Below, piece after piece: positions 33,418 to 41,549 of a stretch of DNA of 54,109 bases. The position numbers were made by a program, and so were the translations under genes. The number at the start of each line of letters is the position of its first letter. The stretch's first letter is position 1. The notes below the pieces were generated by a model. That model worked only from the letters and a program-made list of their open reading frames with translations. It made no database searches and was not told the origin of the DNA. This DNA comes from a virus, in IMG/VR virus record IMGVR_UViG_3300024343_000019, positions 1-54,109 of that record; one strand, given 5' to 3'.

Positions 33418-33707
33418 TGGCAACCAAGTACGATCCAGGAAGTAATTATAGAAATACTTCTATAGTTGATAACAAATATTTGGATATATATGTATCTCCT
33501 ATCGTAGGAGACATTAATGATTATGAGTTGCAGGATATTGTTGTTGAAAACAAATATAATCAGCGTCCAGACTTATTAGCATACCATCTTTATGGTAATG
33601 CAAAACTATGGTGGGTTTTCGCAGAATATAATCCTGATATACTAGTTGATCCAATTATTGATTTCGTAGGCGGAATGAAGATAACAGTACCGACAAGGTT
33701 TGGATAA
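33417..33707 (+). CDS. 53: baseplate wedge protein gp53
   Basis: At 96 aa it is half the size of T4 gp53 (196 aa) and corresponds to its core: YLDIYVSPIVG, then YNQRPDLLAYHLYGNAKLWW VFAEYNPD (about residues 46-73) and a C-terminal GMKITVPTRF. This LysM-like domain clamps wedges together in the baseplate. It overlaps its upstream and downstream neighbours by one base each, in a tightly coupled baseplate operon. Confidence 0.82.
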   Translation: MATKYDPGSNYRNTSIVDNKYLDIYVSPIVGDINDYELQDIVVENKYNQRPDLLAYHLYGNAKLWWVFAEYNPDILVDPIIDFVGGMKITVPTRFG

Positions 33708-35515
33708 TGACTATATCAGAAAATTGGCTATCAACAGTTAACAGCCCAACTTACAATTTTACATTATATCTTGTAAAAGCAGAAGTTGCAAATGCTCCAG
33801 AGCAGTTATCAAATGATTCATCATTTCTTAACACTGGTAGAGCTTACATAATTGCGAAGTCAGGTTCTGAAACAACATATAATATAGACAACGTTGTCTT
33901 TACTTCAACACTTGTTCCAGGAGAACGAAGTGGAAACGTACAGATTTCTAATATAAACTTTGATATAACAGAGGTATTAGGATTTGACTTATTGGACCGC
34001 GTGTTATCTGTTAGTAGTGATTTTGGATTTAACAACATAACAGACGCGGCGTTTGTTTTAAAATTAGAATTCAAAGGCAGGAACCCTGTTACAGGATCAT
34101 TTGCATTTTACCCTGGTATATTTTTCTATCCAATACGTTTAAACGCAATAAGTGCATCTGTTGGCCCTGATGGCGCCAGATATAACATTACCGCTGTAAT
34201 GAATCCATCCATAGCACTAACGCAAGCCCGTGTAGAGACAGACATTAGTTTTACTGGTGTAAGAACAGTAAGTGACTACCTAAATAATTTACAATCTAGA
34301 TTAAACCAATACGAATCAGACATCAGAAAAAGCGACCAGAATGATATAACTGAACCTGGACGTAAACATTCAATAAGAATGGGATCAAGATTTGCAAGTG
34401 CTTTAGCTAATGCTGAATTTGCTGGCCTAGCATCAAGCAGTGATGGTACTGCAACTGCGTTAGAGAAAGCTGAAACTCTCTCCTTTTCAGTCAATGTCAA
34501 TAGCAGTGTACCTACTGTTATATCAGACACATTGACTAAAGAAATACCAGCATATCAAGAAATGTTAAGAATCGCAACGCAGACTAGGTTATCAGGTGCG
34601 GCTCGATCAGAGGGATTCTCGCAGAACGCATATCCATATATTGTTGTTAACATGGATATAGAATATGGGACAACGACAGATATAGATCCGCACACACTAC
34701 AGCGTATAGATACAATAGTATATACAGTTGAGTTATTTTATTCAATGACCAGGCCCGATTCTGAAGTACCATCTGATGAAGTTAGCTATAGGACAGATCC
34801 ATACCGTCAAGCTCGTTTATTTCAACAAATGCGTCAGTTTATGGCTAAGAGGTATAGTTATTTGTTTAGCGGTGATAATACTGAAATTTTAAATCTAGAT
34901 TTAAACTATGACATGCTTTATTTTTCTGCCAAAGCACCATCTAGCGGATTGAATTATACAAATCCTGCACAGGATTTTCAACCACAGGTGGCAGAACCAG
35001 CAATCAGGTCAGCTGGTGGATTTTTATCTGGCAGGACAGTTGTTCCGCGGATTAGAGGGTTAATAACACCTGTCTATGATTATACAAATGCTAGTGCATA
35101 TAGACAACGTGTTTCAGAAACAACAGGATCAGTTGATCCTGTTGTTACTACTGAAGCAAAAGAATATTTTGGACAATTTAATAAGGTAATTAATTTACAG
35201 ATAACCATTAAGGGTGATCCGTTCTGGATGGGACTGCCTGGAACAGACACGTCTGGTGGAACACTGTCAAATGCACAAGATGTTCTTAAAAATGATTCAC
35301 TAATAGGACTAGTAAACTTCCTACCGCACGAATCTGTAACTTATACTACCAATAGACATCGAGGACGTATGGATCCATTTACTACTGGGGTATATAGAGT
35401 TACGCAAATATCAAGTAGATTCCAGATGGGAAAATTTACACAAACTTTATCAACTACAAAGCACACTGAATTAACAACGGCGTTAGTAGAAAACGCATTT
35501 ATGGGGCTATTATAA
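33707..35515 (+). CDS. baseplate hub protein (gp27-like position)
   Basis: The 602-aa protein has beta-rich tube-like segments at the N-terminus (PTYNFTLYLVKAEVANAPEQ, GRAYIIAKSGSETTYNIDNV) and a hub-type C-terminal domain with NLQITIKGDPFWMGLPG, YTTNRHRGRMDPFTTGVYRV and TQISSRFQMGKFTQTLST. The 'I.GDP.W' and 'Y.V..I...F..G.FTQ.L' patterns are typical of the hub proteins that hold the central spike. It sits directly upstream of the gp5-like spike and overlaps it by one base, as gp27 partners gp5. It is much longer than T4 gp27 (391 aa), with a helical, Ser-rich insertion at about residues 190-290. The name is by function and position, not close similarity. Confidence 0.7.
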   Translation: MTISENWLSTVNSPTYNFTLYLVKAEVANAPEQLSNDSSFLNTGRAYIIAKSGSETTYNIDNVVFTSTLVPGERSGNVQISNINFDITEVLGFDLLDRVLSVSSDFGFNNITDAAFVLKLEFKGRNPVTGSFAFYPGIFFYPIRLNAISASVGPDGARYNITAVMNPSIALTQARVETDISFTGVRTVSDYLNNLQSRLNQYESDIRKSDQNDITEPGRKHSIRMGSRFASALANAEFAGLASSSDGTATALEKAETLSFSVNVNSSVPTVISDTLTKEIPAYQEMLRIATQTRLSGAARSEGFSQNAYPYIVVNMDIEYGTTTDIDPHTLQRIDTIVYTVELFYSMTRPDSEVPSDEVSYRTDPYRQARLFQQMRQFMAKRYSYLFSGDNTEILNLDLNYDMLYFSAKAPSSGLNYTNPAQDFQPQVAEPAIRSAGGFLSGRTVVPRIRGLITPVYDYTNASAYRQRVSETTGSVDPVVTTEAKEYFGQFNKVINLQITIKGDPFWMGLPGTDTSGGTLSNAQDVLKNDSLIGLVNFLPHESVTYTTNRHRGRMDPFTTGVYRVTQISSRFQMGKFTQTLSTTKHTELTTALVENAFMGLL

Positions 35516-36717
35516 TGGGCGGAGATGTAAAAACAACAGGTATAAACATTCCAGAACGTGGTAGGCGCGGTGATACACGCAATGTAAACTTGCCAAATGG
35601 AACATACACTGCTACTGTAGTATCAAACGAAGATGTAAATCGTACAGGACGCATTACGGTTAGAATTGGTGAACACGGATCTCCAGAAGACAATCCTGCT
35701 GAACACGTTGTACTACTCATGTCACCTATGGGCGGCTCTAATGGACACAAGGCATCGTCAGCGGATGTAGAAGATTCAAATACTACCGCACAGTCTTTTG
35801 GTATGTGGCCGCAGCCACCGGCGCCTGGTACAAACGTAGTAGTACAGTTTAGTCCAGGTATGCAGCAGGGCATATTAATGGGGTCATTACTTACTGCACA
35901 AACCAACCATAATATGGGAGGCAATGCCAGTTCTGAAGATAAGGATGGAAACATTGGACCAGTTGGCGAACAGAACCCATATGACACTGATCCACAAACA
36001 CGCCCAACTGACACCGCACGTGGTGAACAACTAGCTGAACAAGGTTTGGAAGATGATTACGTTCGTGGACACAGTATGAGTAGTGCTAGACGTGAAAGTC
36101 CAAGCAAAGTTTTTGGTATTACAACTGCCGGCGGCGCTGTATTAACTATGGATGATGGCGCCGCTGATGGTAGCGGCAGTCAGAACATACGCATACGTAC
36201 ACCGGGCGGCGGACAAATACTTATTGACGACAGCACGGGCATAGTATTCATTACTAACCAGAGCGGTAGCACACATATTGAAATGAACGCTGCCGGCTGT
36301 ATTGACATTTTTAGTGAGAATAGTTTTAGCGTTGCATCAGCACAGGACATCAATTTCCACGCACAAGGCAATATTAACATGCAAGCTGATCAAGGTATCA
36401 ATATTCAAGCAGGCGGCGATGGTATAAGAGCTGCAACTGATGGACCACTGCATATGAAATCAACAGGTGTTGCCAACGTTCAAAGTGATGCTTCACTAAG
36501 TTTGAAATCCTCTGCTGCTATTAAAATGACAGCACCCAAGGTTAATTCAAACAGCGGAGCAAGTGCTGACGCTGCTGAAAAGCCAACCCCAAATGGCCTA
36601 GTAGAAAACAGTGGCGTGTCACAAAGCGCAGCTAGCCGTGTTCCAGAGCGTCATCCATGGAACGGTGTGCCTGGAGTTCAAGAATCATTTACAACAGGGC
36701 AAGGGAAACCAGTATAA
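35515..36717 (+). CDS. 5: central spike protein (gp5-like, without lysozyme domain)
   Basis: This is the trimeric spike at the tip of the tube. Residues about 25-130 are an OB-fold (TYTATVVSNEDVNRTGRITV, WPQPPAPGTNVVVQFSPG, GILMGSLL), as in gp5/VgrG. Residues about 190-330 form a beta-helix needle with repeating strands (GGGQILIDDSTGIVFITNQS, DINFHAQGNINMQADQGINI). T4 gp5 has a lysozyme domain between these two parts; here the linker holds only a short polar stretch, so the enzyme is absent. A separate lysozyme-like gene follows directly. The Gly/Pro-rich C-terminus lacks an obvious metal-binding tip, so a separate tip protein may be needed. Confidence 0.85.
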   Translation: MGGDVKTTGINIPERGRRGDTRNVNLPNGTYTATVVSNEDVNRTGRITVRIGEHGSPEDNPAEHVVLLMSPMGGSNGHKASSADVEDSNTTAQSFGMWPQPPAPGTNVVVQFSPGMQQGILMGSLLTAQTNHNMGGNASSEDKDGNIGPVGEQNPYDTDPQTRPTDTARGEQLAEQGLEDDYVRGHSMSSARRESPSKVFGITTAGGAVLTMDDGAADGSGSQNIRIRTPGGGQILIDDSTGIVFITNQSGSTHIEMNAAGCIDIFSENSFSVASAQDINFHAQGNINMQADQGINIQAGGDGIRAATDGPLHMKSTGVANVQSDASLSLKSSAAIKMTAPKVNSNSGASADAAEKPTPNGLVENSGVSQSAASRVPERHPWNGVPGVQESFTTGQGKPV

Positions 36718-37451
36718 TGCCTAATTATGTAGTACGCCCAACAACTGTAACAAGTGAAATGCTAAAAGACTTTAGCATATATCCCATCACTGATGAAACA
36801 GCCGTTACTGAACTAAAAGAATTCCGTACACTAGAAGCAAGCCCACTACTACTTAACTTTGCGTTGCGACAGTACAAATGGACACCCTATCAGTATGCTG
36901 ATGCTGAAGGAGTCAAACGCATTGGCTACAATACAACAAAAGGTAATGATGGTGTAGGACTAACGGAAACCCAGTCATACAGCTATTGGTTGGAAGATTT
37001 TAAAAATAAAGAAAGACGTTTTAAGAGCTTGTTTCCACTTGACAGTATGACGCAATCACAGTATGATGCTATGGTAAGCCTTCATTACTTTACGGGAAGA
37101 TTTGAATATGTAGGAACAGACATCTGTAGATATGATCTCAGAGACTACATTAGAGAGCGCAAGTGGGATCATATTGGAACAGTATTCATTTACAATGGTG
37201 CTGATCGTATGAGAACACAAGCAGAAGCAAAGATAATGATGCTTGGAAATTATGGAAGATACACAGACAGAAGTTTGTTAAAGGAACGTGGACTACAGTT
37301 AATCAGAGGGAATTATCCAAACAGAATCAAAGACGCACTCGCACGGCAACAGGCTGAATACATATATTACGTAGAGACGCGGCGATTCTTACCCGGATTA
37401 ACACAGGCTAGAAAACGGCAGATAGTAGATCAAGAACAGCGGTTAAGTTAA
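36717..37451 (+). CDS. lysozyme-like protein lacking the usual catalytic Glu (244 aa)
   Basis: The start is the ATG at 36717, overlapping the gp5 stop by one base. Residues about 40-145 follow the T4-lysozyme/GH24 layout: RQYKWTPYQYADAEGVKRIG YNTTKG, LTETQSYSYWLEDF, and SMTQSQYDAMVSLHYFTGRF. However, the conserved Glu that normally precedes the first strand (as in 'E-G/L-x-L-x-x-Y') is replaced in LLNFALRQYK. It may therefore be an inactive structural or binding form, or use another residue. The C-terminal 90 residues are helical and basic. Placement right after a gp5 that has lost its lysozyme suggests the domain was split off or replaced. The fold assignment is moderate; inactivity is inferred. 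Confidence 0.6.
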   Translation: MPNYVVRPTTVTSEMLKDFSIYPITDETAVTELKEFRTLEASPLLLNFALRQYKWTPYQYADAEGVKRIGYNTTKGNDGVGLTETQSYSYWLEDFKNKERRFKSLFPLDSMTQSQYDAMVSLHYFTGRFEYVGTDICRYDLRDYIRERKWDHIGTVFIYNGADRMRTQAEAKIMMLGNYGRYTDRSLLKERGLQLIRGNYPNRIKDALARQQAEYIYYVETRRFLPGLTQARKRQIVDQEQRLS

Positions 37452-37461
37452 GGATTACAAA

Positions 37462-38019
37462 ATGGCTAGGGTGTTAATACTAAACGCAGATGCACAACCG
37501 CTAAGTTTACTACCACTTAGTACCATTAGCTGGCAAAACGCTGTTAAAGCATACTTTCAAGATAAAGTAAAAATACTCCACAGTTATGACCGCGTATTAC
37601 ATGCTGCAAACTTCCAAATGCAGATGCCCAGCATTGTTATGCTAAATGAGTATCAAAAGTCTCCAGCAACCGCAAAATTCACACGTAAGAACTTATATCT
37701 GCGTGACAGTAATCAGTGCCAATACTGTGGCAAAAGATTTAGTTCAGGTGACCTAACCATTGACCACGTGATTCCACGTGCGATGGGCGGACGTACTACT
37801 TGGATGAATACTGTTAGTGCTTGTATGCCCTGTAATAGTCGCAAAGGTAAACAACTTCTGCGACCATTGCGTGATCCATTCCGTCCAAGCTGGCACGAAA
37901 TGAACAGCAATGCTAAGAAATTTGACGTTATTATACCAGATCCCGCCTGGCAATACTACATACAATGGCCAGAAGAACATTTAATAGTAGACGAACGTCA
38001 TAACGGAATGTCAAACTAA
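37462..38019 (+). CDS. HNH endonuclease (185 aa)
   Basis: It has a zinc-stabilised HNH motif: CQYCGKRF (first zinc pair), DHVIPRAMGGRTTW (catalytic His in DHV), MNTVSACMPCNSRKGK (second zinc pair and Asn). The N-terminal 65 residues (VLILNADAQPLSLLPLSTIS WQNAVKAYFQD) form the small domain usual for stand-alone phage and bacterial HNH proteins of this type. It interrupts a baseplate operon and has a strong hairpin directly downstream, which fits a free-standing homing endonuclease that inserts between structural genes. A packaging or repair role is the alternative. Confidence 0.88.
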   Translation: MARVLILNADAQPLSLLPLSTISWQNAVKAYFQDKVKILHSYDRVLHAANFQMQMPSIVMLNEYQKSPATAKFTRKNLYLRDSNQCQYCGKRFSSGDLTIDHVIPRAMGGRTTWMNTVSACMPCNSRKGKQLLRPLRDPFRPSWHEMNSNAKKFDVIIPDPAWQYYIQWPEEHLIVDERHNGMSN

Positions 38020-38022
38020 AAA

Positions 38023-38048
38023 AATACCCAGTGGAGACACTGGGTATT
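38023..38048. terminator. strong hairpin after the HNH gene, probable terminator
   Basis: AATACCCAGTG/CACTGGGTATT is an 11-bp stem with a GAGA loop. An A7 run precedes it (T7 on the minus strand) and TATTATCTT follows on the plus strand. It separates the operon 32207-38019 from the late promoter at 38069. Its best T-run is on the minus strand, so it may work in both directions. Confidence 0.55.
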
Positions 38049-38068
38049 ATCTTAGCAGTTAATTTCTG

Positions 38069-38076
38069 CATAAATA
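38069..38076 (+). promoter_or_regulatory. late-type promoter directly abutting gp25
   Basis: CATAAATA is one mismatch from the late element and ends only 5 bases before the gp25 ATG. With T4-like spacing, transcription would begin at or within one base of the start codon. Confidence 0.6.
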
Positions 38077-38081
38077 TTATT

Positions 38082-38450
38082 ATGGCGGAAATTATAGGCA
38101 TATCAAACTCAGGAACTACTTGTACAAGCGTGACGCTTACAGACTTAGATCTGGCTTTATCAGATCTGAGAAATCATTTTTCTATTGTACCAGGTGAAAA
38201 ATGGACACTGCCTGATTTTGGTAGCTATATATCGCATTATATTTTCGAACCACTTGACGAAGGTACTATTGAATTAATTCAACAAGATGTTGAACGTGTA
38301 GTTGCTTATGATCCAAGATTCGTTTTGGATAGTAGTAGTATAGATGTTATAGAACGCGAGCACAAGGTAACAGTTAATATGAGTTTAACTTATATTCCAC
38401 TGAGCCAAGTTACACAACTATCAATTGATTTTGATCGCGAAGTATTATAA
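38082..38450 (+). CDS. 25: baseplate wedge protein gp25
   Basis: This is the small wedge subunit that links the baseplate to the sheath. The signature 'GEKWTLPDFGSYISHYIFEP' at about residues 37-56 is the gp25-family 'P.FG.....+FEP' block. YDPRFVLDSSSIDVI and VTVNMSLTYIPL follow, as in other gp25/phage lysozyme-fold wedge proteins. At 122 aa it is near T4 gp25 (132 aa). The start is the ATG at 38082: an in-frame GTG at 38031 would lie inside a hairpin. No ribosome-binding site precedes 38082, and a late promoter ends 5 bases upstream, so the mRNA may be leaderless. gp6 follows after 11 bp. Confidence 0.9.
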   Translation: MAEIIGISNSGTTCTSVTLTDLDLALSDLRNHFSIVPGEKWTLPDFGSYISHYIFEPLDEGTIELIQQDVERVVAYDPRFVLDSSSIDVIEREHKVTVNMSLTYIPLSQVTQLSIDFDREVL

Positions 38451-38461
38451 GAGACAAAAAG

Positions 38462-41400
38462 ATGGCACAACGAGTAAGACAAACAAGATTATTTGCAGCA
38501 GAAGATTATATGGCTGTTTATGATTCTTATCTAAACGCAAACTTTAAGGCATTTGATTTCGACACCATTAGAGAATCAATGGTAGAATACATTAAATCAA
38601 ATTATCCCGAAAGTTTTAATGACTGGATTGAATCCAGTGAATTTGTAGCATTGCTTGATGTTGTAGCTCAATTTGGACATAACTTGGCATTTAGACTTGA
38701 TTTGAATGCACGTGATAACTTTTTAAGTACTGCTAAAAGACAAGATTCAGTTTTTAAACTAGCTGAATTTTTAGGTTATCACCCGCGCCGCAATATGCCA
38801 GCCAGTGGCGAGTTAAAAATTGTTAGCGTAAAAACAAATGAAGATGTATTTGGTGGTAGTGGAACAACACTGGCAGGCAAGGAAATTCGTTACGAAAATT
38901 CAAAAAATAATAACATTGATGACTTTATTACTGTACTAAACGTGGCACTAGCACAAAATAATCAATTTGGAAATCCAAGATCACAGGTAGGAATCAATGG
39001 TGTTACTACCGAAATTTATAGTTTTAACAATACCTCAAATCAAATTGTTTTTGAATTATCAGGTGCAGTATCAGGCAGCAAACGGCCATTCAACGCTGTA
39101 GGTGTAGATTATAACTTTTTGAATAGAACATTAGAAGAATCAGATCCTGATCCTGCTAAAGCATTTAATATTGTTTTTAGAAATGATGGTACAGGAATTA
39201 ATAGTGACAGTAGTGGTTTTTTTGTAAACTTTAAGCAAGGCTCGCTTGCTTTTAAAGATTTTAGTATTGACTCACCTATAGGAAATTTATCTCTTGACGT
39301 TAACGTCAACAATGTGAATAATAAAGACGTCTGGGTACAATCAATTAACGACAATGGAAATGTTATTAAGAATTGGAAAAAGGTTGATAACGTTTGGGGA
39401 TTGAACGAAATATACAGTGTGTCATCTAAGGAAGATGAAAACACTACGAGTAGAGATATTTTTGCTGTAAAAACTCGTGAAAATAATCAAATAAGTATTT
39501 TGTTTGCAGACGGACATTTCGGAAATTTACCTAAAAATCTTATTCGTGTATGGTATAGAGTTAGTGAAAACTCAACATATGTATTGCGTCCTGATGACAT
39601 TGGATCAAAGAAAATAAATCTCCAGTATACTGGAATCGATGGAAATATATACACTCTAACACTTACAGTTCAACTTAAGAAAAGTGTATCAAACGCTAGT
39701 GTGTCAGAGTCACTTGACGATATAAGAGAAAACGCACCAAAAATATATTCTGCGCAGGATAGAATGATCACTGCTGATGATTATAATAATTATATATCAT
39801 CACTGAGTACAGGTATAATTAAATCAAAAAGCATAAACAGAACACACAGTGGCCATACTCGTCATCTTGATCTTAAAGATCCAACAGGTGAATATGGTAA
39901 AGTTAGACTATTTGCTACAGATGGCTTATTAAAAAAAGCCGACAATACAAAGACTGATGTTGCGAATAGCCTGACAAGTTATTCAATATTTGAGAATTAT
40001 GTCAAGCCACTTTTGTCTGATCATGAATTGCTATCACTGTATTATGATAAACATATAAATTATTTCTTAAGCACTAGGGATGCCTTCCCTGGAGTTTTCT
40101 ATTGGAATACATACGACGGCATGACAGGATATATTACGGACGCAACATCCAATGTGGTGGGAAATAATAATGAAAGCATTTATACATATTTCCTACAACC
40201 TGGGGCAATGGTAAAATTTGTTAATGGTAACAATGTTTACTGGGCAAGTGTTTCTAAAATGTTTGCTAACGGGTTGGGTGTTGACAATAATCTTGGAAAC
40301 CCAAGCGGTTTGACAACCACTGGGCAGGGCGCAATCACTCTTGATGTTGAAGTGCCTACTGGATCAACGATTGAAATTATATATATGGCATTTTCTAGAC
40401 AGTTCACTACAGATGAAAAAACAGAAATCCTGACCGAAATAGAAAACAAAAGAAATTTTGTCATCAAATACAAACCATTTAATGGTACATGGCAAACAGC
40501 GATCAATCCAACTATTTCGTCTGCTCCTTCGCAATATAATTTTAATGGTAACGAACCTAATGACTGGATGATCCTTTTTGAATACACTGGTAACACAAAT
40601 GCCGAGACAAGTAGATTTAGCTATAGTATTACAGTGCGTGGGGTAAGATATGTATTGGAATCATCTCAAATAAGATTTAGTAATACCAGTAATGAATACA
40701 GACTTGATGGATATACTAAGAAAAAAGTAAGAGACACCATATTGTGTTTTAGAGAAGGAAATGAATTTGAGAAATTTTATGTATACGGATACGATGTTGA
40801 CGAAAATGGATATTTCACCCCAAACCGTGTTAATTTGTCATTAATAGATGATGATGAAAACTCACGACCTGACAATCCAGAATCATTTACTGATATTGTT
40901 GGCGGAGAAAATACTCAAATAGCTGATCAAAGATTTGAATGGACACACATTCCTGCTGTAAATGAATTAATAGATCCTAGTTTTAGTAATATAATAGATG
41001 TGTTTGTATTAACTAATTCGTATGATACAATTTATAGAAATTGGCTATTTAATGACTCAAATTTTACAGGTGAGCCACTTTCACCAACAATAGATGAATT
41101 AAATCAACAATTTTCCGATGTTGCATATAAAAAATCAATCAGTGATTCCGTAATTTATAGACCGGTTAAGTATAAGGTATTGTTTGGTAATAAAGCATCA
41201 TATGATTTACGGGCAAAATTTAAAGTTATAAAGGTAGCCGGAACAAAGTATACTGACAGTGATATTAAATCAATGATACTAAAATTAGTATACGATTTTT
41301 TTGATACACGAAATTGGGATTTTGGAGAAACATTTTATTTTACTGAATTAGCATCATACATCCATAAGAATATGACCAATATTGTAAGTAGTTTTGTTAT

Positions 41401-41545
41401 TGTGCCAGACGATCAAAACAGTGTGTTTGGAACATTGTTCCAGATCACACCAATGAGTGATGAGCTGTTTATACCAGACGTATCACTAAGTGATATAGAA
41501 ATTATAAGTTCAATCACAAAAGAAAATATTAGAGCAATAGGATAA
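38462..41545 (+). CDS. 6: baseplate wedge protein gp6
   Basis: This large wedge subunit forms the ring that holds the baseplate together. The N-terminal block RLFAAEDYMAVYDSYLNANF and the following helices (SFNDWIESSEFVALLDVVAQ, FRLDLNARDNFLSTAKRQDS, LAEFLGYHPRR) are diagnostic of gp6 in T4-like phages. A gpJ-like segment RENAPKIYSAQDRMITADDY (about residues 420-440) is shared with baseplate J proteins. At 1027 aa it is longer than T4 gp6 (660 aa). It lies 11 bp after gp25 and 4 bp before the giant gene. Codon and base use match its neighbours. Confidence 0.93.
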   Translation: MAQRVRQTRLFAAEDYMAVYDSYLNANFKAFDFDTIRESMVEYIKSNYPESFNDWIESSEFVALLDVVAQFGHNLAFRLDLNARDNFLSTAKRQDSVFKLAEFLGYHPRRNMPASGELKIVSVKTNEDVFGGSGTTLAGKEIRYENSKNNNIDDFITVLNVALAQNNQFGNPRSQVGINGVTTEIYSFNNTSNQIVFELSGAVSGSKRPFNAVGVDYNFLNRTLEESDPDPAKAFNIVFRNDGTGINSDSSGFFVNFKQGSLAFKDFSIDSPIGNLSLDVNVNNVNNKDVWVQSINDNGNVIKNWKKVDNVWGLNEIYSVSSKEDENTTSRDIFAVKTRENNQISILFADGHFGNLPKNLIRVWYRVSENSTYVLRPDDIGSKKINLQYTGIDGNIYTLTLTVQLKKSVSNASVSESLDDIRENAPKIYSAQDRMITADDYNNYISSLSTGIIKSKSINRTHSGHTRHLDLKDPTGEYGKVRLFATDGLLKKADNTKTDVANSLTSYSIFENYVKPLLSDHELLSLYYDKHINYFLSTRDAFPGVFYWNTYDGMTGYITDATSNVVGNNNESIYTYFLQPGAMVKFVNGNNVYWASVSKMFANGLGVDNNLGNPSGLTTTGQGAITLDVEVPTGSTIEIIYMAFSRQFTTDEKTEILTEIENKRNFVIKYKPFNGTWQTAINPTISSAPSQYNFNGNEPNDWMILFEYTGNTNAETSRFSYSITVRGVRYVLESSQIRFSNTSNEYRLDGYTKKKVRDTILCFREGNEFEKFYVYGYDVDENGYFTPNRVNLSLIDDDENSRPDNPESFTDIVGGENTQIADQRFEWTHIPAVNELIDPSFSNIIDVFVLTNSYDTIYRNWLFNDSNFTGEPLSPTIDELNQQFSDVAYKKSISDSVIYRPVKYKVLFGNKASYDLRAKFKVIKVAGTKYTDSDIKSMILKLVYDFFDTRNWDFGETFYFTELASYIHKNMTNIVSSFVIVPDDQNSVFGTLFQITPMSDELFIPDVSLSDIEIISSITKENIRAIG

Positions 41546-41549
41546 GAAT

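Noticed and set aside
36657-36716. Longer start for the lysozyme-like gene
   Set aside because: It would overlap the gp5 end by 61 bases without a ribosome-binding site; the ATG overlapping the gp5 stop by one base fits the operon pattern.
38031-38081. Upstream GTG start giving gp25 17 extra residues
   Set aside because: The GTG lies in the arm and loop of a strong hairpin upstream of the promoter, and the added residues (METLGIILAVNFCINII) do not resemble gp25.
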